64,000 nt of DNA from Nematopogon swammerdamellus (Eukaryota > Arthropoda > Insecta > Lepidoptera > Adelidae): assembly GCA_946902875.1 (NCBI GenBank), contig OX336345.1, positions 17,267,395 to 17,331,394 of the forward strand, in the 5' to 3' direction. The notes beneath the pieces are model-generated. The model was not told where the DNA came from. It did no database searches and saw only the letters and a list, made by a program, of their open reading frames with translations. The translations under genes and the position numbers were made by a program. Numbering within the stretch: position 1 is the first letter of the stretch; every line of letters starts with the position of its first letter. This document shows, piece by piece, positions 40,109-51,539 of this stretch.

Positions 40109-40688
40109 ATGTCGGTAAGCCTCATATTATAATAATAACAACTATTTCCATGTTTCACTATGGTGATAAAGGAAGAATAAATAAATAAATAAATAATAAC
40201 TATTTCATGTTTTCCAGCATTACATCAAATCAGCATTACATAAAATAATGTTTAATTGTTTTTTTTTTCAGATTCGCGATCAGGAAGCCATGACATATCG
40301 CGATGCAAGTTCAAAACCTCTCATACTTCAAACTTATAATGATATTTTAAAAAACGAGCGGAGCGCCGGACGTCTCAAGAGTCATGGGATAGACGAAACA
40401 GGCGTTTTCAAAAATGCGAGCCAGTCCACTAGTCAAGGACGGGGAAAAAGGAATATGCAAGCTGCCGTTAAACAACAGCCGTCATCATACATAATAACAC
40501 CGCAGCAGGCTCGGGGACACCATCTAATAAAAATTCAGATGTATGATTTAGTAGGGAGCGAAGCTTCTGAAGTTCTAACAGTGCAGTCTCAGTACGTGGT
40601 TGTTGAAAGCGGTTATAATGAAATTATGGATTTAACTCAAAATATTTTAAGAAAGATATCCCGAGAATGCACATTTTCCACACTGTAG
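40109..40688 (+). CDS. Spliced plus-strand Polinton gene, about 140 aa, unknown function
   Basis: The open frame at 40248-40688 begins inside a polypyrimidine tract that ends TTTTTTTTTCAG (40271), a strong splice acceptor. Upstream, ATGTCG followed by GTAAGC (donor at 40115) gives a phase-0 join of a two-codon exon (40109-40114) to 40272. The intron is 157 nt and includes (AAAT)n. The product has YRDASSKPLILQTYNDILKN, an SQSTSQGRGKRN basic patch and a C-terminal segment SQYVVVESGYNEIMDL. No known domain. Poly(A) signal AATAAA near 40760. Alternatively translation starts at the unspliced ATG 40248, which would encode an odd MFNCFFFQ leader. Confidence 0.6.
40115..40271 (+). other. Predicted phase-0 intron of the plus-strand gene
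   Basis: Donor TCG/GTAAGC at 40115, acceptor TTTTTTTTTCAG ending 40271 next to ATTCGC. Length 157 nt. It contains an (AAAT)n run at about 40167-40190. Confidence 0.6.
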
Positions 40689-41440
40689 TGTTAGCATAAT
40701 ATCGTAAGGTTTATTGTTTATTTTTATTTTTATAAATACATTAAACATGAAATTTAAAGAATAAATAAATATATATGTAAGCTACTTCTTGAGTTTTAAT
40801 TTCCCCAGCAAATTTACTATTTAAATTCAAGTAAAAAAAAAAAAAAGATTATGCATAAATCTATTCTCATTTGCAAGTAAAGTAGTCATATTACGAGAAT
40901 AATTTTGTATTTACATAATATTAATAATATAATAATACGCTTTACACCGCTTAATATGAGGCGAGGATGGGTTTACCGCCTCAGTCAATTTTTCCCAGCC
41001 AACATACATATGTGCAATAACATGCATATATGCGCATACCGCATGCAGTATCCCTACAGTTTTTTTTTTTTTTATCGACAGACAGGCATACAGGCAGGCA
41101 GGTGTTTTTTGTAAGCACTCCTTTATTCCTTTTAATGCGCGGAACCCTAAAATTTCATATAGAGCGGTCGCATAGATGTATTTTTACGAATTAACACCGC
41201 CGCCGGGCATTGAAGCTTCGAATTTCACTCGGCGCGCCACAGCGCCTCGCTTTGTACAACCGCCTGCGAAGCAATATTATTTCAATTCCCGTGAAAATGC
41301 TGATTCGCCTGATTGCATTATTCTGTAAGACATGCTCACACTCGGTTTTGATGATGAAATATGGAACACGGGTGGATCGTTGCATACAAACATTGTATTT
41401 ACTGTAAGATTTCAGTCCCTATGTGAATCTGGCTTTATGC
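40689..41440. other. Polinton intergenic region, no gene seen
   Basis: Contains the poly(A) signal of the upstream gene (AATAAA, about 40760), T-runs, a GGCAGGCAGG patch, and a CpG-richer stretch at 41180-41350 without a convincing ORF. The missing polymerase N-terminus might have been lost near here. Confidence 0.45.
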
Positions 41441-41451
41441 ATTGGTTTTTG

Positions 41452-41490
41452 TATAAATTTGACGTCGCGCTAGTACCGGGCATCATTCAG
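41452..41490 (+). promoter_or_regulatory. Core promoter of the polymerase transcript (TATA + initiator)
   Basis: TATAAAT at 41452-41458 and TCATTC at 41483-41488, an exact match to the arthropod initiator TCAKTY, with A+1 at 41485, 33 nt after the first T of the TATA box. Donor-like GTAAGT sequences follow at 41542 and 41591, suggesting a spliced 5' leader. Confidence 0.6.
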
Positions 41491-41590
41491 TTGAGCAGTA
41501 AGCAGTAAGTACAAGTGCCTAGTGAAAAGTGGAAAGTGAACAAGTAAGTGCCTGCCCCCCGCCTTCGCCGAGACTCAAGGAACTCGACTG

Positions 41591-41596
41591 GTAAGT
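41591..41596 (+). other. Candidate splice donor of the polymerase 5' leader (GTAAGT)
   Basis: ACTCGACTG/GTAAGT about 105 nt after the predicted initiator. No matching acceptor before the first polymerase-like codons was chosen with confidence, probably because of the deletion of the gene's 5' part. Confidence 0.4.
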
Positions 41597-41821
41597 TTTA
41601 TCTCTTCATAACTAGGGCAATTTTTACTTGTTATTCTCAGACCCTTTGCACTGTTTTAAATTGAAAAAATACTTTGAAATTTCAAATAAAACACTTGATC
41701 AATTCCCGTCTGTTTTCCAATTTTTAAGCATCACAATTTCAAATACTTGTACAAATTTCATGCATGTTTAAACTTGGAGCTCTGTCTCATGTTTTTAAGC
41801 GATGTAATGATTGATTAACTC

Positions 41822-43476
41822 TTGGATGAAATCGAGTTACCGTTAAAAGATAGTTTTTACAACGCGCTCACTTCGGCTGATATATCGCAAAGCGATTATG
41901 AGCATGCTGTAAATGTTTGGAGACAATTTAGAGTTTAAAGTTTGGGTCAATATACAGATCTTTACTTAAAAAGCGATGTTCTGTTATTGTGCGATATATT
42001 TGAAAACTTTAGGAATATGAGCTTAAAACATTACAAGCTCGATCCGGCTTATTATGTAACCTCGCCGGGGCTGAGCTGGGACGCGATGCTACTTCACACT
42101 AAAGTCAAACTTGAATTGATCTCTGATATAGAGATTTATCAATTTTTCGAGAAAGGTGTTCGAGGAGGATTGGCTCAGGTCTCTTTGCGATATTGTAAAC
42201 CTAATAACAAGTATCTGCCTGATCATGACGAGTCATTACCCTCAAGTTTTTGCATATATCTCGATTCAAATAACTTATATGGCTTTTCCATGATGAGGAA
42301 AATGTCGGTGTCCCAATTTTCATTTTTAACCTCGAATGAAATCGCGAGCTTGGACATTCGCTCGGTCCCCGATAACAGCGACATTGGCTATGTTTTGGAG
42401 GTTGATTTGAAATACCCGTCATATTTGCACGACGATCATTCGGATTTACCTTTCGCGCCTGAAAAACTTACACCGCCTGGCGGCGCTAACTCGAAACTCA
42501 TAGCAAGTTTATATCACAAATATAACTATGTTATTCATTACATCCACTTAAAGACATGTCTGAATAATGGTTTGATATTGAAAAAAGTGCATAGAGCACT
42601 CGTTTTCAAGCAGGATGACTTTCTGAAAAAGTATATTGAACTTAACACTTCTTTGCGCACGGTTGCCAAGTCAGAATTTGAAAAGGATAATTAAAAAAAA
42701 ATGAATAACGCTATCTTCGGAAAAACAATCGAAAACAAACGTAAGCAAGCTAATGTGAAATTAGTGAACTCGTGGAGAGACGATCGTAATATAACGAACA
42801 AGATTTTAAGCGCTGAAAAACTCGTATGCATGCCTAACTTCAAAAGCATTTCGATATTTTCAGAAAATCTAGCAGCGGTTCAATTGCATCCTGAAGAAAT
42901 TGTTTTGGACAGGTCAATTTACATCGGTTTTACCGTATTAGAACTTTCGAAAGCCCATCTATACAATTTTCATTACTCTGTAATGAAGCGAAAGTTCAGT
43001 AAAAATATAAAATTATGTTATACTGATACGGACAGTTTACTTTACCATGTGTTTACTGATGACATATACAGAGATATAAAAGACGATATTTCAAATTTTG
43101 ATACAAGCAACTTTGCCTGCAATAATATTTACGGTATACCTAGAGTAAATATGAAAGTTCCCGGTCTCTTCAAAGACGAGATGGGAGGTGTGGTTATATC
43201 AGAGTTCATAGGACTTCGCGCTAAACTGTACTGCATAAAAACATCGGATTCATCTATAAAGAAAGCAAAAGGTATATCCGGATCTGTTACCAAGCAATTA
43301 CGCAGCGATGAATACAAACACGCTCTTGACAGCGGCGCGATAGTTCGACGTAAAATGCATACTATTCGATCGGTTAATCACAAATCTTTAAATCGGTGCT
43401 CGATAGATCTGATGATAAGCGGCGATTGTTGAAAAGAAGCTATAATACTTTGCCATGGGGGCATTATAAATTGTAA
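41822..43476 (+). pseudogene. Protein-primed family B DNA polymerase, truncated and broken
   Basis: Only the polymerase half is present. Visible: LGQYTDLYLKSDVLLLCDIF, palm motif A (CIYLDSNNLYGFSM, about 42250-42295), motif B (MNNAIFGKT, 42701-42727), motif C (YTDTDS, 43019-43036), and an LPWGHYK C-terminus ending TAA at 43474-43476. The N-terminal exonuclease and terminal-protein-linked part is missing. In-frame stops lie at 41816-41818, 41936-41938 and 42692-42694, and a frameshift at about 43385-43410 moves the C-terminal block to another frame. Catalytic motifs are still readable, so decay is recent. Poly(A) signal at 43641-43646. Without it this copy cannot copy its own DNA. Confidence 0.93.
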
Positions 43477-44180
43477 TTGCGTCTTAAAAATAATTAATTT
43501 ACGTGTTTGCGTGTTTGATCTGCTGTTTTTTTTTATACTTTTTATAAGCTAAGTACTTGCCCTATGAAGGCATTGTAATTGTAACCGTATCTTATAATTA
43601 ATCCAAGTGTTTTTTATGATGCTGTTCATGTAATAGAATCAATAAAATATTCTTGTTTGCTAATAAACATGTTTTATTTTAATTAGACCTCCATTACTAT
43701 ACGTGTTCATGATATAAAACTTGGCAAAAATATAGCCTCCTACGAGAATTTCATGGAAATAGGAAAGATTTCATAATATAGTCTGGTTGTGGAGGGCTTG
43801 ATGAATTTCCTGCTTGATTTTGATGTCGCAATTTGAGTATGTATGTACAATAGCTCGCATGCAAACGATAAAGAGATTCATTACATGAAATTTAATAGTG
43901 CTCCACGGGCGGGTGGGCTTTAGACAAAGCGAGAATTGCTTGAAATACTTAGAATATAAAAAAATATTGCATACAATATTTTATAAAGCATGCATGCCTT
44001 ACTTACAGCGTCTCAAAAAAAAAAAATTGCAAACATTTATAATCGCCATATGCAGCTCATCGGCATTCAGTCTAATCAATACATGAATATCAGCAGGTAA
44101 ATTGAGTTTTATCGATTTGAAGTTAACAGAATTTAACCTCGACTTCATTCAAATAATCAGCATAGTTGCCCGCAGCGATA
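43477..44180. other. Right subterminal non-coding region
   Basis: Contains poly(A) signal AATAAA at 43641-43646. No supported ORF. An A-run and a GCATGCATGCC patch are present. Confidence 0.5.
43641..43646 (+). promoter_or_regulatory. Poly(A) signal after the polymerase gene
   Basis: AATAAA 165 nt after the polymerase stop, followed by a TTGTTTGC/TGTTTTATTTT U-rich stretch. Confidence 0.55.
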
Positions 44181-44320
44181 CAGTAGAATTGGGTTATCTA
44201 ATTCACCTCGGCAGAAACATCTTGCTGTTCAGGATAATGAGCATGAGCGAAGCGATGCGAGTTAGACTGAACGGCATGATGTTTGTCGAGGTGAATTAGA
44301 TAGCCCAATTCTACACTACT
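44181..44320 (-). repeat. Right terminal inverted repeat, hairpin-forming
   Basis: Mirror of the left repeat, ending CCCAATTCTACACTACT. Arms (AATTGGGTTATCTAATTCAC with GTGAATTAGATAGCCCAATT, and CAGAAACATC...GATGTTTGTC) pair over about 45 bp around a loop with ATGAGCGAAGCGATGCGA, the reverse complement of the left loop. Confidence 0.93.
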
Positions 44321-44326
44321 AGTCTC
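44321..44326. other. Target-site duplication, right copy (AGTCTC)
   Basis: Identical to 32480-32485 and directly adjacent to the right terminal repeat. Confidence 0.95.
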
Positions 44327-44849
44327 CTTTCAGGAACTGAAAGCTCTATTTCAGGCCACGCAAGCCTTTCTTCCCGATCACTATAAATGTTGTAACACAA
44401 GCACTGAATGAACAGGCCTTAGTAGAAATGCTACGGACTAATAAAATCATTTAAAATAAATAAATAAAAATAAAATAATGATAATGATTTAGATATACTA
44501 TACGCACAATCATAAAGCGTTTCATTACTTAGTTTTGTATATAATATTTGTGTACATACACACCTACATAGTGTACGTATGTAGGTTAATGATAAGCTAT
44601 TATAGAATGTACAAACAAAAATAAAATAAAATGGATCATTAAAAATAAAATAAAATCCTGACTGCGTAAAAAACTTAACAAAAACAAAGAGAAACAAGCT
44701 AGCAAATCAATGAAACTACTCCACTGTAAGCAGTAGTAGTCGGAGACCTTTATTACTACATTTAAATTACTAATGTTACTATTCCCTAATTAATTTTTAT
44801 TTTTCCTAAAGCCTAAATATTAATGAAGAGGGTACAAAAACACATAAAA
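44327..44849. other. Host flank, no gene seen
   Basis: AT-rich; the open frame at 44431-44697 is low complexity (AAATAAAATAAA). Nothing recognised. Confidence 0.4.
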
Positions 44850-45320
44850 AGCTAAATTACAAATTTAAAAAGCCCCGACCCTTAAAAAGTAATAAAATAT
44901 TTCCATTTACTTACTTAAAGGAGTCGGAGGACCGCTAAGTAAATATCCACGCAGCTCTGAGTTTTTATATTTTATTTACTTAGCGGTCCCCCGACTCCTT
45001 TAAGTAAGTAAACGGAAATTATTTTTGATTTTTTAAGGGTCGGGGATTTTAATTATTTGTAATTTTACTTTTATTATAAGCTTTTTTTAAAAAACCGCAT
45101 TCAAATCGGTCCTTTTTAAGTTAATAAATTTGTTTGATTACTTACTGGATTAAAAGATCTAGCTAATAAGAACCATCCACATTACCCCGCTTTCTAATAA
45201 AAAAACCGCATCGAAATCGGTCCATCCGTTTGGGAGCTACGATGCCACAGACAGACACACCCATGCACACACATACCCACCCTTACATACACCCATACAC
45301 ACATACACACACACGTTAAC
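44850..45320 (-). repeat. Repeat with long hairpin and (GT)n, copy 2, minus strand
   Basis: Reverse-orientation copy of 26599-27086: the hairpin (CCCCGACCCTTAAAAAG...GGAGTCGGAGGACCGC and reverse complement) comes first, then TCGGTCCATCCGTTTGGGAG, CATCGTAGC reversed and (CA)n. Confidence 0.85.
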
Positions 45321-45439
45321 ACGGGTTTTCTGTTTTATTTTTAATATTACGAGTATTATAACAGTTTTTGCCAAAAATTCACCTTCCATTTCCTTTAATT
45401 TAATATTCCACTCGATAAGTTTTAAAATTTCCTTTTTAT

Positions 45440-45600
45440 ATTGAGAGGCGTGAATAGGGCACCTGTCAGGCCGGTATGGCATTCCCGACCACCGCGTAAG
45501 ACCGAATGTCCATGGGCGTGGTTAGACACCTTATGGGTGGCTCGGCGCAACATTTCGCGCTTTCTATGAAAAAATGTAGATTGCTTCCCGTTATTTCGTA
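45440..45600 (-). repeat. Jockey-like repeat 3' region
   Basis: GTCAGGCCGGTATGGCATTC, GAATGTCCATGGGCGTGGTT and GGCGCAACATTTCGCGCTTT match the reverse of 430-560. Confidence 0.65.
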
Positions 45601-45957
45601 CCAGGGTTTTACGAGTACATAGTTTATTTTATTCTTCGCTTTCGTATTTACTCGTATTTTATTTCTGGCCCTCAAGAAATGGGCTCTCTTTCCCTATACA
45701 TTCTGTGCTATGAGCAACATTTCCACAACATAAAGCAGAAGCTGTGCAAACGTGATCCAGCCTCCGCGCAAGTTCTCGAATTTAGGAAGCAATGAAACAC
45801 CCACGGCGCGGCGGGCGCCTTTGCCGACAATTTTCAGAGCCTAAAGGCGAATAGCTGAGACCATGAAGAAGTGAGTATAGAAGAGATTTATCAGCTTTAA
45901 TTTATATTAAAACATTTGTCGCCAGCGCAGGAAGAAGCGGCAGAAGGCACGACTGTG

Positions 45958-46380
45958 CACTGAGAATTACTAAACTGTTTAGTGAAGTAGTTTTTTACTC
46001 AAATTACTAAATAATGTTACCTAAACCGGTTTAGTTGCGGCAATTAACCACAATTTAGTAAAACCCTCTTTTGTAACTAACTACCGAAGTAGTAGCTACT
46101 ATTTACAAAATTAAATTGTTCACTGAATTGTTTGGCTACACGTGACCAAACGTGATCAATTTTGCCTCTACTAGTTCAGCTAATACATTACAAATCTATT
46201 TAGCTGTTATGGAAGAAACCGTTTTTCTTAACAAACAGTTAAGGATGAAGCAACCAAAGTGATTTACTAAACTCGGTTTAGTTGTGGTAACTGCTAGTTT
46301 TGTAGTCACCACAGCAACTAAACTGTTTGTAACATATTACACAAAATTTAGTTACTAACTGACTAACCGTTTTTTCAGTG
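45958..46380. mobile_element. MITE-like element, CACTGA...TCAGTG ends
   Basis: Ends CACTGAGAATTACTAAAC and GTTTTTTCAGTG are short inverted repeats. The 423-bp interior is full of TTTAGT/ACTAAA repeats in both orientations (TAAACTGTTTAGT, CCGGTTTAGTTGCGG, CTCGGTTTAGTTGTGG). Termini resemble hAT MITEs, but no clean 8-bp duplication is seen. Confidence 0.5.
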
Positions 46381-47380
46381 TGCGTGGTCTCACACAACAT
46401 TCTGCGCGCGCCGGGTGGTACTCGGTCCGTGGACGCAACTGATGTCACGCCCACTACAATGACGCACGTATGCCCCCAGTTGGTGGCGACGTACACAGGT
46501 GGCTTTGACTCCAAAACCCCTCTCTACTGTCTATTTCGTGGCTAGAACTCCCGAGGTGACTTGTACAAAGGATAAATTCGGTTTCAGTCTAGATTCGGAA
46601 GATGAATGCTGTGCACGTGACTGTTTCGCCTTATGGCTGTTTTATTTCAAGCCTTGTAATATTGGCTGTGTAATTATGCGAATAAAGGACGTACTTGTAA
46701 TGTCGGCGTTTTCATCATCATCATCATCGTCATCATCAACTCGTATCGATCCACTCCCGTCGACGTTTTACTGTATCTTTTTTAATTTCAGAAAATTTTA
46801 AGAAAACGAAATCTCAGCCAATCTTTGAATTTTTTTAACTGTATGTGTTTATTTTAATTATGTGTTTGTGTACATATTGAAAAATTTACTTGCATTGAAA
46901 ATTTTTGTACTTATGCCTTAGTTAGCTAAGTTACCTACCATGGCTATTTCATTTTCACATTTTCATTTCCAATACATTATTTCACCTTTTTATTGGTAGA
47001 TATTTAAGTTAAACATTCTAAAAGTACTCACACATTTCGATAATTATCTATAAATAACTAAAATGTAAAATCACCTCTAACTCCGTCGCAATCGATTGTT
47101 CAACGCATCAAGGCGACAAATGGCTTATAAGTTGTGATCTGTAATCAGCCGGACGGGCAATGCGGTGGTATTCTCCCAGGCAGCAGTCTCCAGGGAGTTG
47201 ACTATCAGTGTTCGTCTTACACCGCGCCACGGAAACCTTCACTACCCCACTCGACCCACACTGCCCCACTCTACCGCCTGCTTAACGCCTCCGACCCGTC
47301 CGCACTGCGGTTTATAGCCATCTTGAACTGACTTATAACAGGACCAAAGAATAAAAATAGAAGACGATGCCTCTTGCCGA
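46381..47380. other. No recognised gene; (ATC)n at about 46713-46738
   Basis: An open frame at 46499-46801 has cysteines but no known motif and runs into a (CAT)n microsatellite. 46800-47100 is AT-rich. Nothing supported. Confidence 0.35.
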
Positions 47381-47735
47381 TCATTTTAAGTAATTTCAAA
47401 TAGAGGAGCATCAAAGTGTCGAACATTTCAAGTAATTTCAAATAGAGGACCATCAATGTTGGACAACAACATTTCAAGTAATTTCAAATGCAGGAGCATC
47501 AACGTGTCGAACATTTCAAATAGAGGAGCATCAACGTGTCAAACATTTCAAATAGAGGAGAATCAACGTGTCGAACATTTCAAGTAATTTAAAATAGAAG
47601 AGGCATCTTAACGAATATTTGAGATTCTTTCAAATAGAAGGGGCATAAACTTGTCGAATATTTCAAATAATTTCAAATAAAGGGGCATCAACTTGGCGAG
47701 GATTTCAAGTAATTTCAAATAGAGGGGTATCGAAG
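47380..47735 (+). repeat. Minisatellite, ~43-bp unit
   Basis: Units like ATTTCAAGTAATTTCAAATA-GAGGAGCATCAACGTGTCGA repeat about eight times, some shortened to about 31 bp by loss of AAGTAATTTC. Degenerates towards 47735. Confidence 0.85.
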
Positions 47736-49574
47736 TCATTTAGCAGGTGAAAAGTCATAATGTCATAACTCCAAAAACTGTTACCATCCTAACATAATAT
47801 CACTGATACGTTCTCAATAAGAATATGCTGCCGGGGCGGCGTCTGGAGTCCACTCTATTCAAAATTTAACTCCATTGAATATGTTGAGCGTAGGTTTATG
47901 AAAACCATGTATCACCGCTGTTTTAGATATTACTTACAAATTATAGAAATTTATTAAGTTTTAGCTGCTTACTTTACTGTAGTCGTCATACTATCTTTGA
48001 TTCCACGACTTTTTATAAAATTTGCAATATTATATGAATTATTAGAAAATTTAACGGCTTTACTCACGGTTACGCGCAGACGGTTGACAGAGAACTGTCA
48101 GTTTTTCAAAGATTGTAGCGGTGGCCAGGAGATCACCCACTCCGCAGTGACACAAACACTTATAAAATTCATAACGTGACGGAATATCGTTGCAGTCGCC
48201 GTCGAGTGTGAAAGCTGTTATATGTTTAAATAAATGTTTGGCTGCTTCCGTGCCGTGGTCGTGATGTTAGCGCTGCTGCCGTGCATTATCGTCTAGTGTG
48301 TCGTGCCAAAGTGTCATGCCGTCACTGCATTTCATACGTGTTTGTCTCCACTGCTCTCGTGCTGTGGTCTATTGTGCAAACAGCCATTCTTTTCTGAATT
48401 TCAAATGTGACTTTTCGCTGTACGAGCTACTCTATCATTCGTAGGTATACAATTCCTTAACTTTACTAATAGGGTAATGCTTGCAAGCATTGATACAACC
48501 GCTCCTAACGAACGCTGTTCGCAACGGGTATGTACAATGGCTCGTGTTTTATGCTCCGCTGAATTGAATGAGCTGGACTTATGCCACTGGTTCTCTTGTT
48601 GAACTAGTGGCGAAAAGCCGCTGACGAATAGAAGCTTTCGTAAATATGTGTTCATATTCGAGAATGCGCTCTGTGTGTTGCCATATTTGGTGTTGAACGA
48701 ATAAAACTACAGAAGGAACTACGGTTATACGGAGATCCCCGACTAAACATATAATTTTGAGCAATATGTTCGTTTAGGCTTTTACCAGTGTTACACATTA
48801 TCGTAATGTTTTCGGTTACGCGGTATATTACAAAGCGGCTTACATTGGTCGACGTTTCGTCCCTCGCTCTGGGATTTGGGAATTTTGAGCAGATAATATT
48901 AGTTAGGGACATGTCATAACAAGCATCCGGTGTATCTGATATTTAGGAGTTCTAAAAATTTAATAGATGGTTCAGAAGTGCTGCTCCCTTTAAAATGTGT
49001 CTTCGAACAGGCTCATTAAACTATGGACAACCAATTTTTTGTTTATTAATTTGGGACGGGATTCCAAAGCTGCAACCTGAATGTAATATAGGGAGCCGGG
49101 AGGAGAAGGGGAGGGGGGAGGGAGAGGTCTCCATGAGTAGGCCCCCTGCGGAAACGTCGCCGGAGGAAGGGGGGCATTTAATAAGGGATATATCTAGCTA
49201 GGTGAAGAGAAGGGAGCGAGAGTGGTAGGAGGGGAGGGAGAGTTCGTAGGTTGGTTTCATTCCCCCCACCGAAGGGGGACCATATGAGTATTTTCAATGG
49301 TAATAAAAAAAATCTGTCACGTGCGAGTTTTACTCGCGCACGGAGGTTTCCGTATCTATCCGCTATCAATAATATTCGCCTATCCGCTCAGGTGGCATGG
49401 TCATCGAATTTCGAAGATATGTAGGACGATCGGAGAGAAGCCTCAATGAGGTCGATGGCAATTGACGGTGAGAAAATGACAACACCTCAATGAGGTCGTT
49501 GGAAATTGAGCGGCTATCTTTTGTCTTTCAACAATGCAATGTATAAAAGCCTGTGGCGCCATCTATTATTCAGT
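47736..49574. other. No recognised gene; purine-rich patch at 49095-49250
   Basis: 48800-48870 has GTCGACGTTTCGTCCCTCGC, seen by eye only here. 49090-49270 is G-rich (GGGAGGAGAAGGGGAGGGGG, GGAGGGGAGGGAG). TCAATGAGGTCGATGGCAAT and TCAATGAGGTCGTTGGAAAT (49443-49507) are a 42-bp-spaced pair. No coding assignment. Confidence 0.35.
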
Positions 49575-49805
49575 AGCGTGACTAATTGATTTTTAGCACG
49601 TTTATTGTATGGGAGCCCCCCTTAATTTTTAAGATTTTCTTTTTTTTATTATTATTTGTTGTTATGTCTGCCATAGTAACACATATTCTGTGTACATTCC
49701 AATGGGCTACCTATTACGGTTCAAGAGATACAGCCCTCGGACAGACGGACAGACAGACGGCGGAGGCTTAGTGATAGGCTTCCGTACGGGATACGGAAAC
49801 CTAAA
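49575..49805 (-). repeat. SINE-like family copy, minus strand
   Basis: CCTATTACGGTTCAAGAGAT, ACAGCCCTCGGACAGACGG and GGCTTAGTGATAGGCTTCCG in reverse of the 4285-4705 family. Confidence 0.7.
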
Positions 49806-51539
49806 AATAACCATATCCTATCATGGTGCCCTAATTAAAACACAATAACAAGTAATTTCAAAGATCATAAAAAAATTACTATAACAATATTTTTGAACCC
49901 TAAGAAAGATCGGTAAGATACAATTTCGGTGGACATTTCAAAACTTTGCAGTTTTAGATAATTTGTTTCCCAAGAAAGTGTAATTTCCTTATAAATATTT
50001 CACTCACGTTATTTGCTAGAGTCAAACTATTATATTAGCGCTTTGCTTACTCGGCCGCAGTCTTGTAAACCCCAGTCATAATTTTTTCAACAATAGTGTT
50101 GGTTTTACAAATTATTAGTTACGTGTTGAAGTGCTTAATACTTCAAACTTAAAAGGCGGGAGAATGTTCCTGTCGATAATGCATTATCGTTGTAACTTGT
50201 CTGTAAAAGGTAGTATTACCTATATTCTTAATCTAACTTCAATCTGTTTCTCCAAACGCCATGTTTGGAGAAACAGCGTGGCTGCCACATTACAAAAATC
50301 GTTGCAAGACATAATATTCGATGTACCATGTAAATGTTATAAATGTTCATCGAAACCACCAAACGTACGTAGGCGTTCATGTTTGATCTTTCATCAATTT
50401 ATTAGACATATTTAAGTTCTTCTCGAACGCAAAAGCGCCAGCAGTACATTGTCTTAATCAAGAAAGTTTCCGAAAAACTCCATTCGCCGAACCTACCAAA
50501 ATGGGTCAAGCAATTCGCGTCGCCGTGTTATTTGTCAAGCGAACGTTCCAGATGTCGCTCAAAATGGCCGAACGGATTTTAGAGTGCCGTAAATAAAAGA
50601 CGGACTTTCGGTAGAATTCCGCTCATTTGTCGTTTTCACCGTTAGTATAAGATTGGAATGGGGCGGAATAAGTAATGGTAAGTCACTAAAATGGTGCTGA
50701 TCAAAGCATTATAACGAAGTTAAACATTGATTGATGACATGGTACGCAATTTAATTGTTGTCCTTCGAAACTACCCGCAATGAAGGCCTGCGCGACAAAC
50801 GTTTTCTACTGACCGCTAATGGCCGAGTGCACATTTGAGGGTGTGGGTATGGCTCGAAACATTGAGACCTTATTGATTTAGAGTTTGAGTTGATTATCCA
50901 ATGGAAGACCTGCGTCTGAAGAAGCGCAGGACTTATGGATTTTTTAAGACCTTGTTTGTGGCAATAATTTTTTATTGTTTCGATATAAGATCCATTTTCT
51001 TTGAGGAGTCGGGATGCAGTCTAACCTTCTTTACAATACATACTCTAATAAAAATAATACAAACATTTTACCGTGTGGGGCCGTTACTGCATAATATCCC
51101 TACTGCATCTCTCCCCGTGCATGTCGTAAAAGGCGACTAAGGGATAAAGAGAAGATGCCGTGCTAAAGGGCGACAGGATAGCCACCTCTCACCATGGAAC
51201 GGTACTCCCACCGAGTCATGCAGCCGGTGGGTCTTCGGGCCTTACTTGCTGCTTGATGATTGATCTTGTCCGAATACTTTGCTAAACGTGGTGGTCGGTG
51301 TTGTCTTGTAATTTAAGAGTACCTATAGTACAACTCCAATTACTCTACTACCTAGTTTGGTTACACTACTTTGTTTTGGCATAGATGGATGCTACGCCGA
51401 CCAAGTTTTCGTTCTCGAGCTAATTATCGACGAAATTGTGTTAGTAGCACAAACCTGATTAAACTAGAAATGTGATAAAATTGATCTTGAAATATCATTT
51501 CTAGGTCTTAACTTATATACTTCGTCTGTAATGTTTATC
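49806..51539. other. No recognised gene; dispersed-repeat fragments
   Basis: 50242-50275 contains an 11-bp hairpin (TTTCTCCAAAC / GTTTGGAGAAA). 50455-50640 shares GTCGCCGTGTTATTTGTCAA and GATGTCGCTCAAAATGG with 52715-52765, and the latter part (AAATAAAAGACGGACTT) with 53717-53735, suggesting a dispersed retroelement 5' region. 51106-51145 is the reverse of the ACGACATACACGGGGAG end at 11500-11535. 51150-51360 matches 55875-55905 plus 56215-56400. Confidence 0.45.

Larger units (their letters stand above)
32486..44320. mobile_element. Polinton/Maverick (adintovirus-like) element, 11.8 kb
   Basis: A self-contained element bounded by inverted repeats starting AGTAGTGTA and a perfect 6-bp duplication AGTCTC. 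It holds the standard Polinton set: retrovirus-type integrase, FtsK/HerA-type packaging ATPase, adenovirus-type protease, double-jelly-roll capsid protein, penton-like protein, and protein-primed DNA polymerase B. All genes but two are on the minus strand in one block (39.6 to 32.8 kb); the small spliced gene and the polymerase are on plus. It is shorter than usual (15-20 kb is common), which fits the missing polymerase N-terminus. Base composition and lack of satellites set it apart from the surrounding repeats. Integrity of the virion genes indicates a young insertion. Old animal-virus-like copy; described only. Confidence 0.97.

Noticed and set aside
41936..42694. Polymerase stops as programmed readthrough or introns
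   Set aside because: The gene also lacks its N-terminus and has a C-terminal frameshift, and no splice sites bracket the stops; simple decay explains all of it.
44102..44299. 65-aa plus-strand ORF at the right Polinton end
   Set aside because: It runs through the hairpin-forming terminal repeat and has no counterpart in the left repeat.
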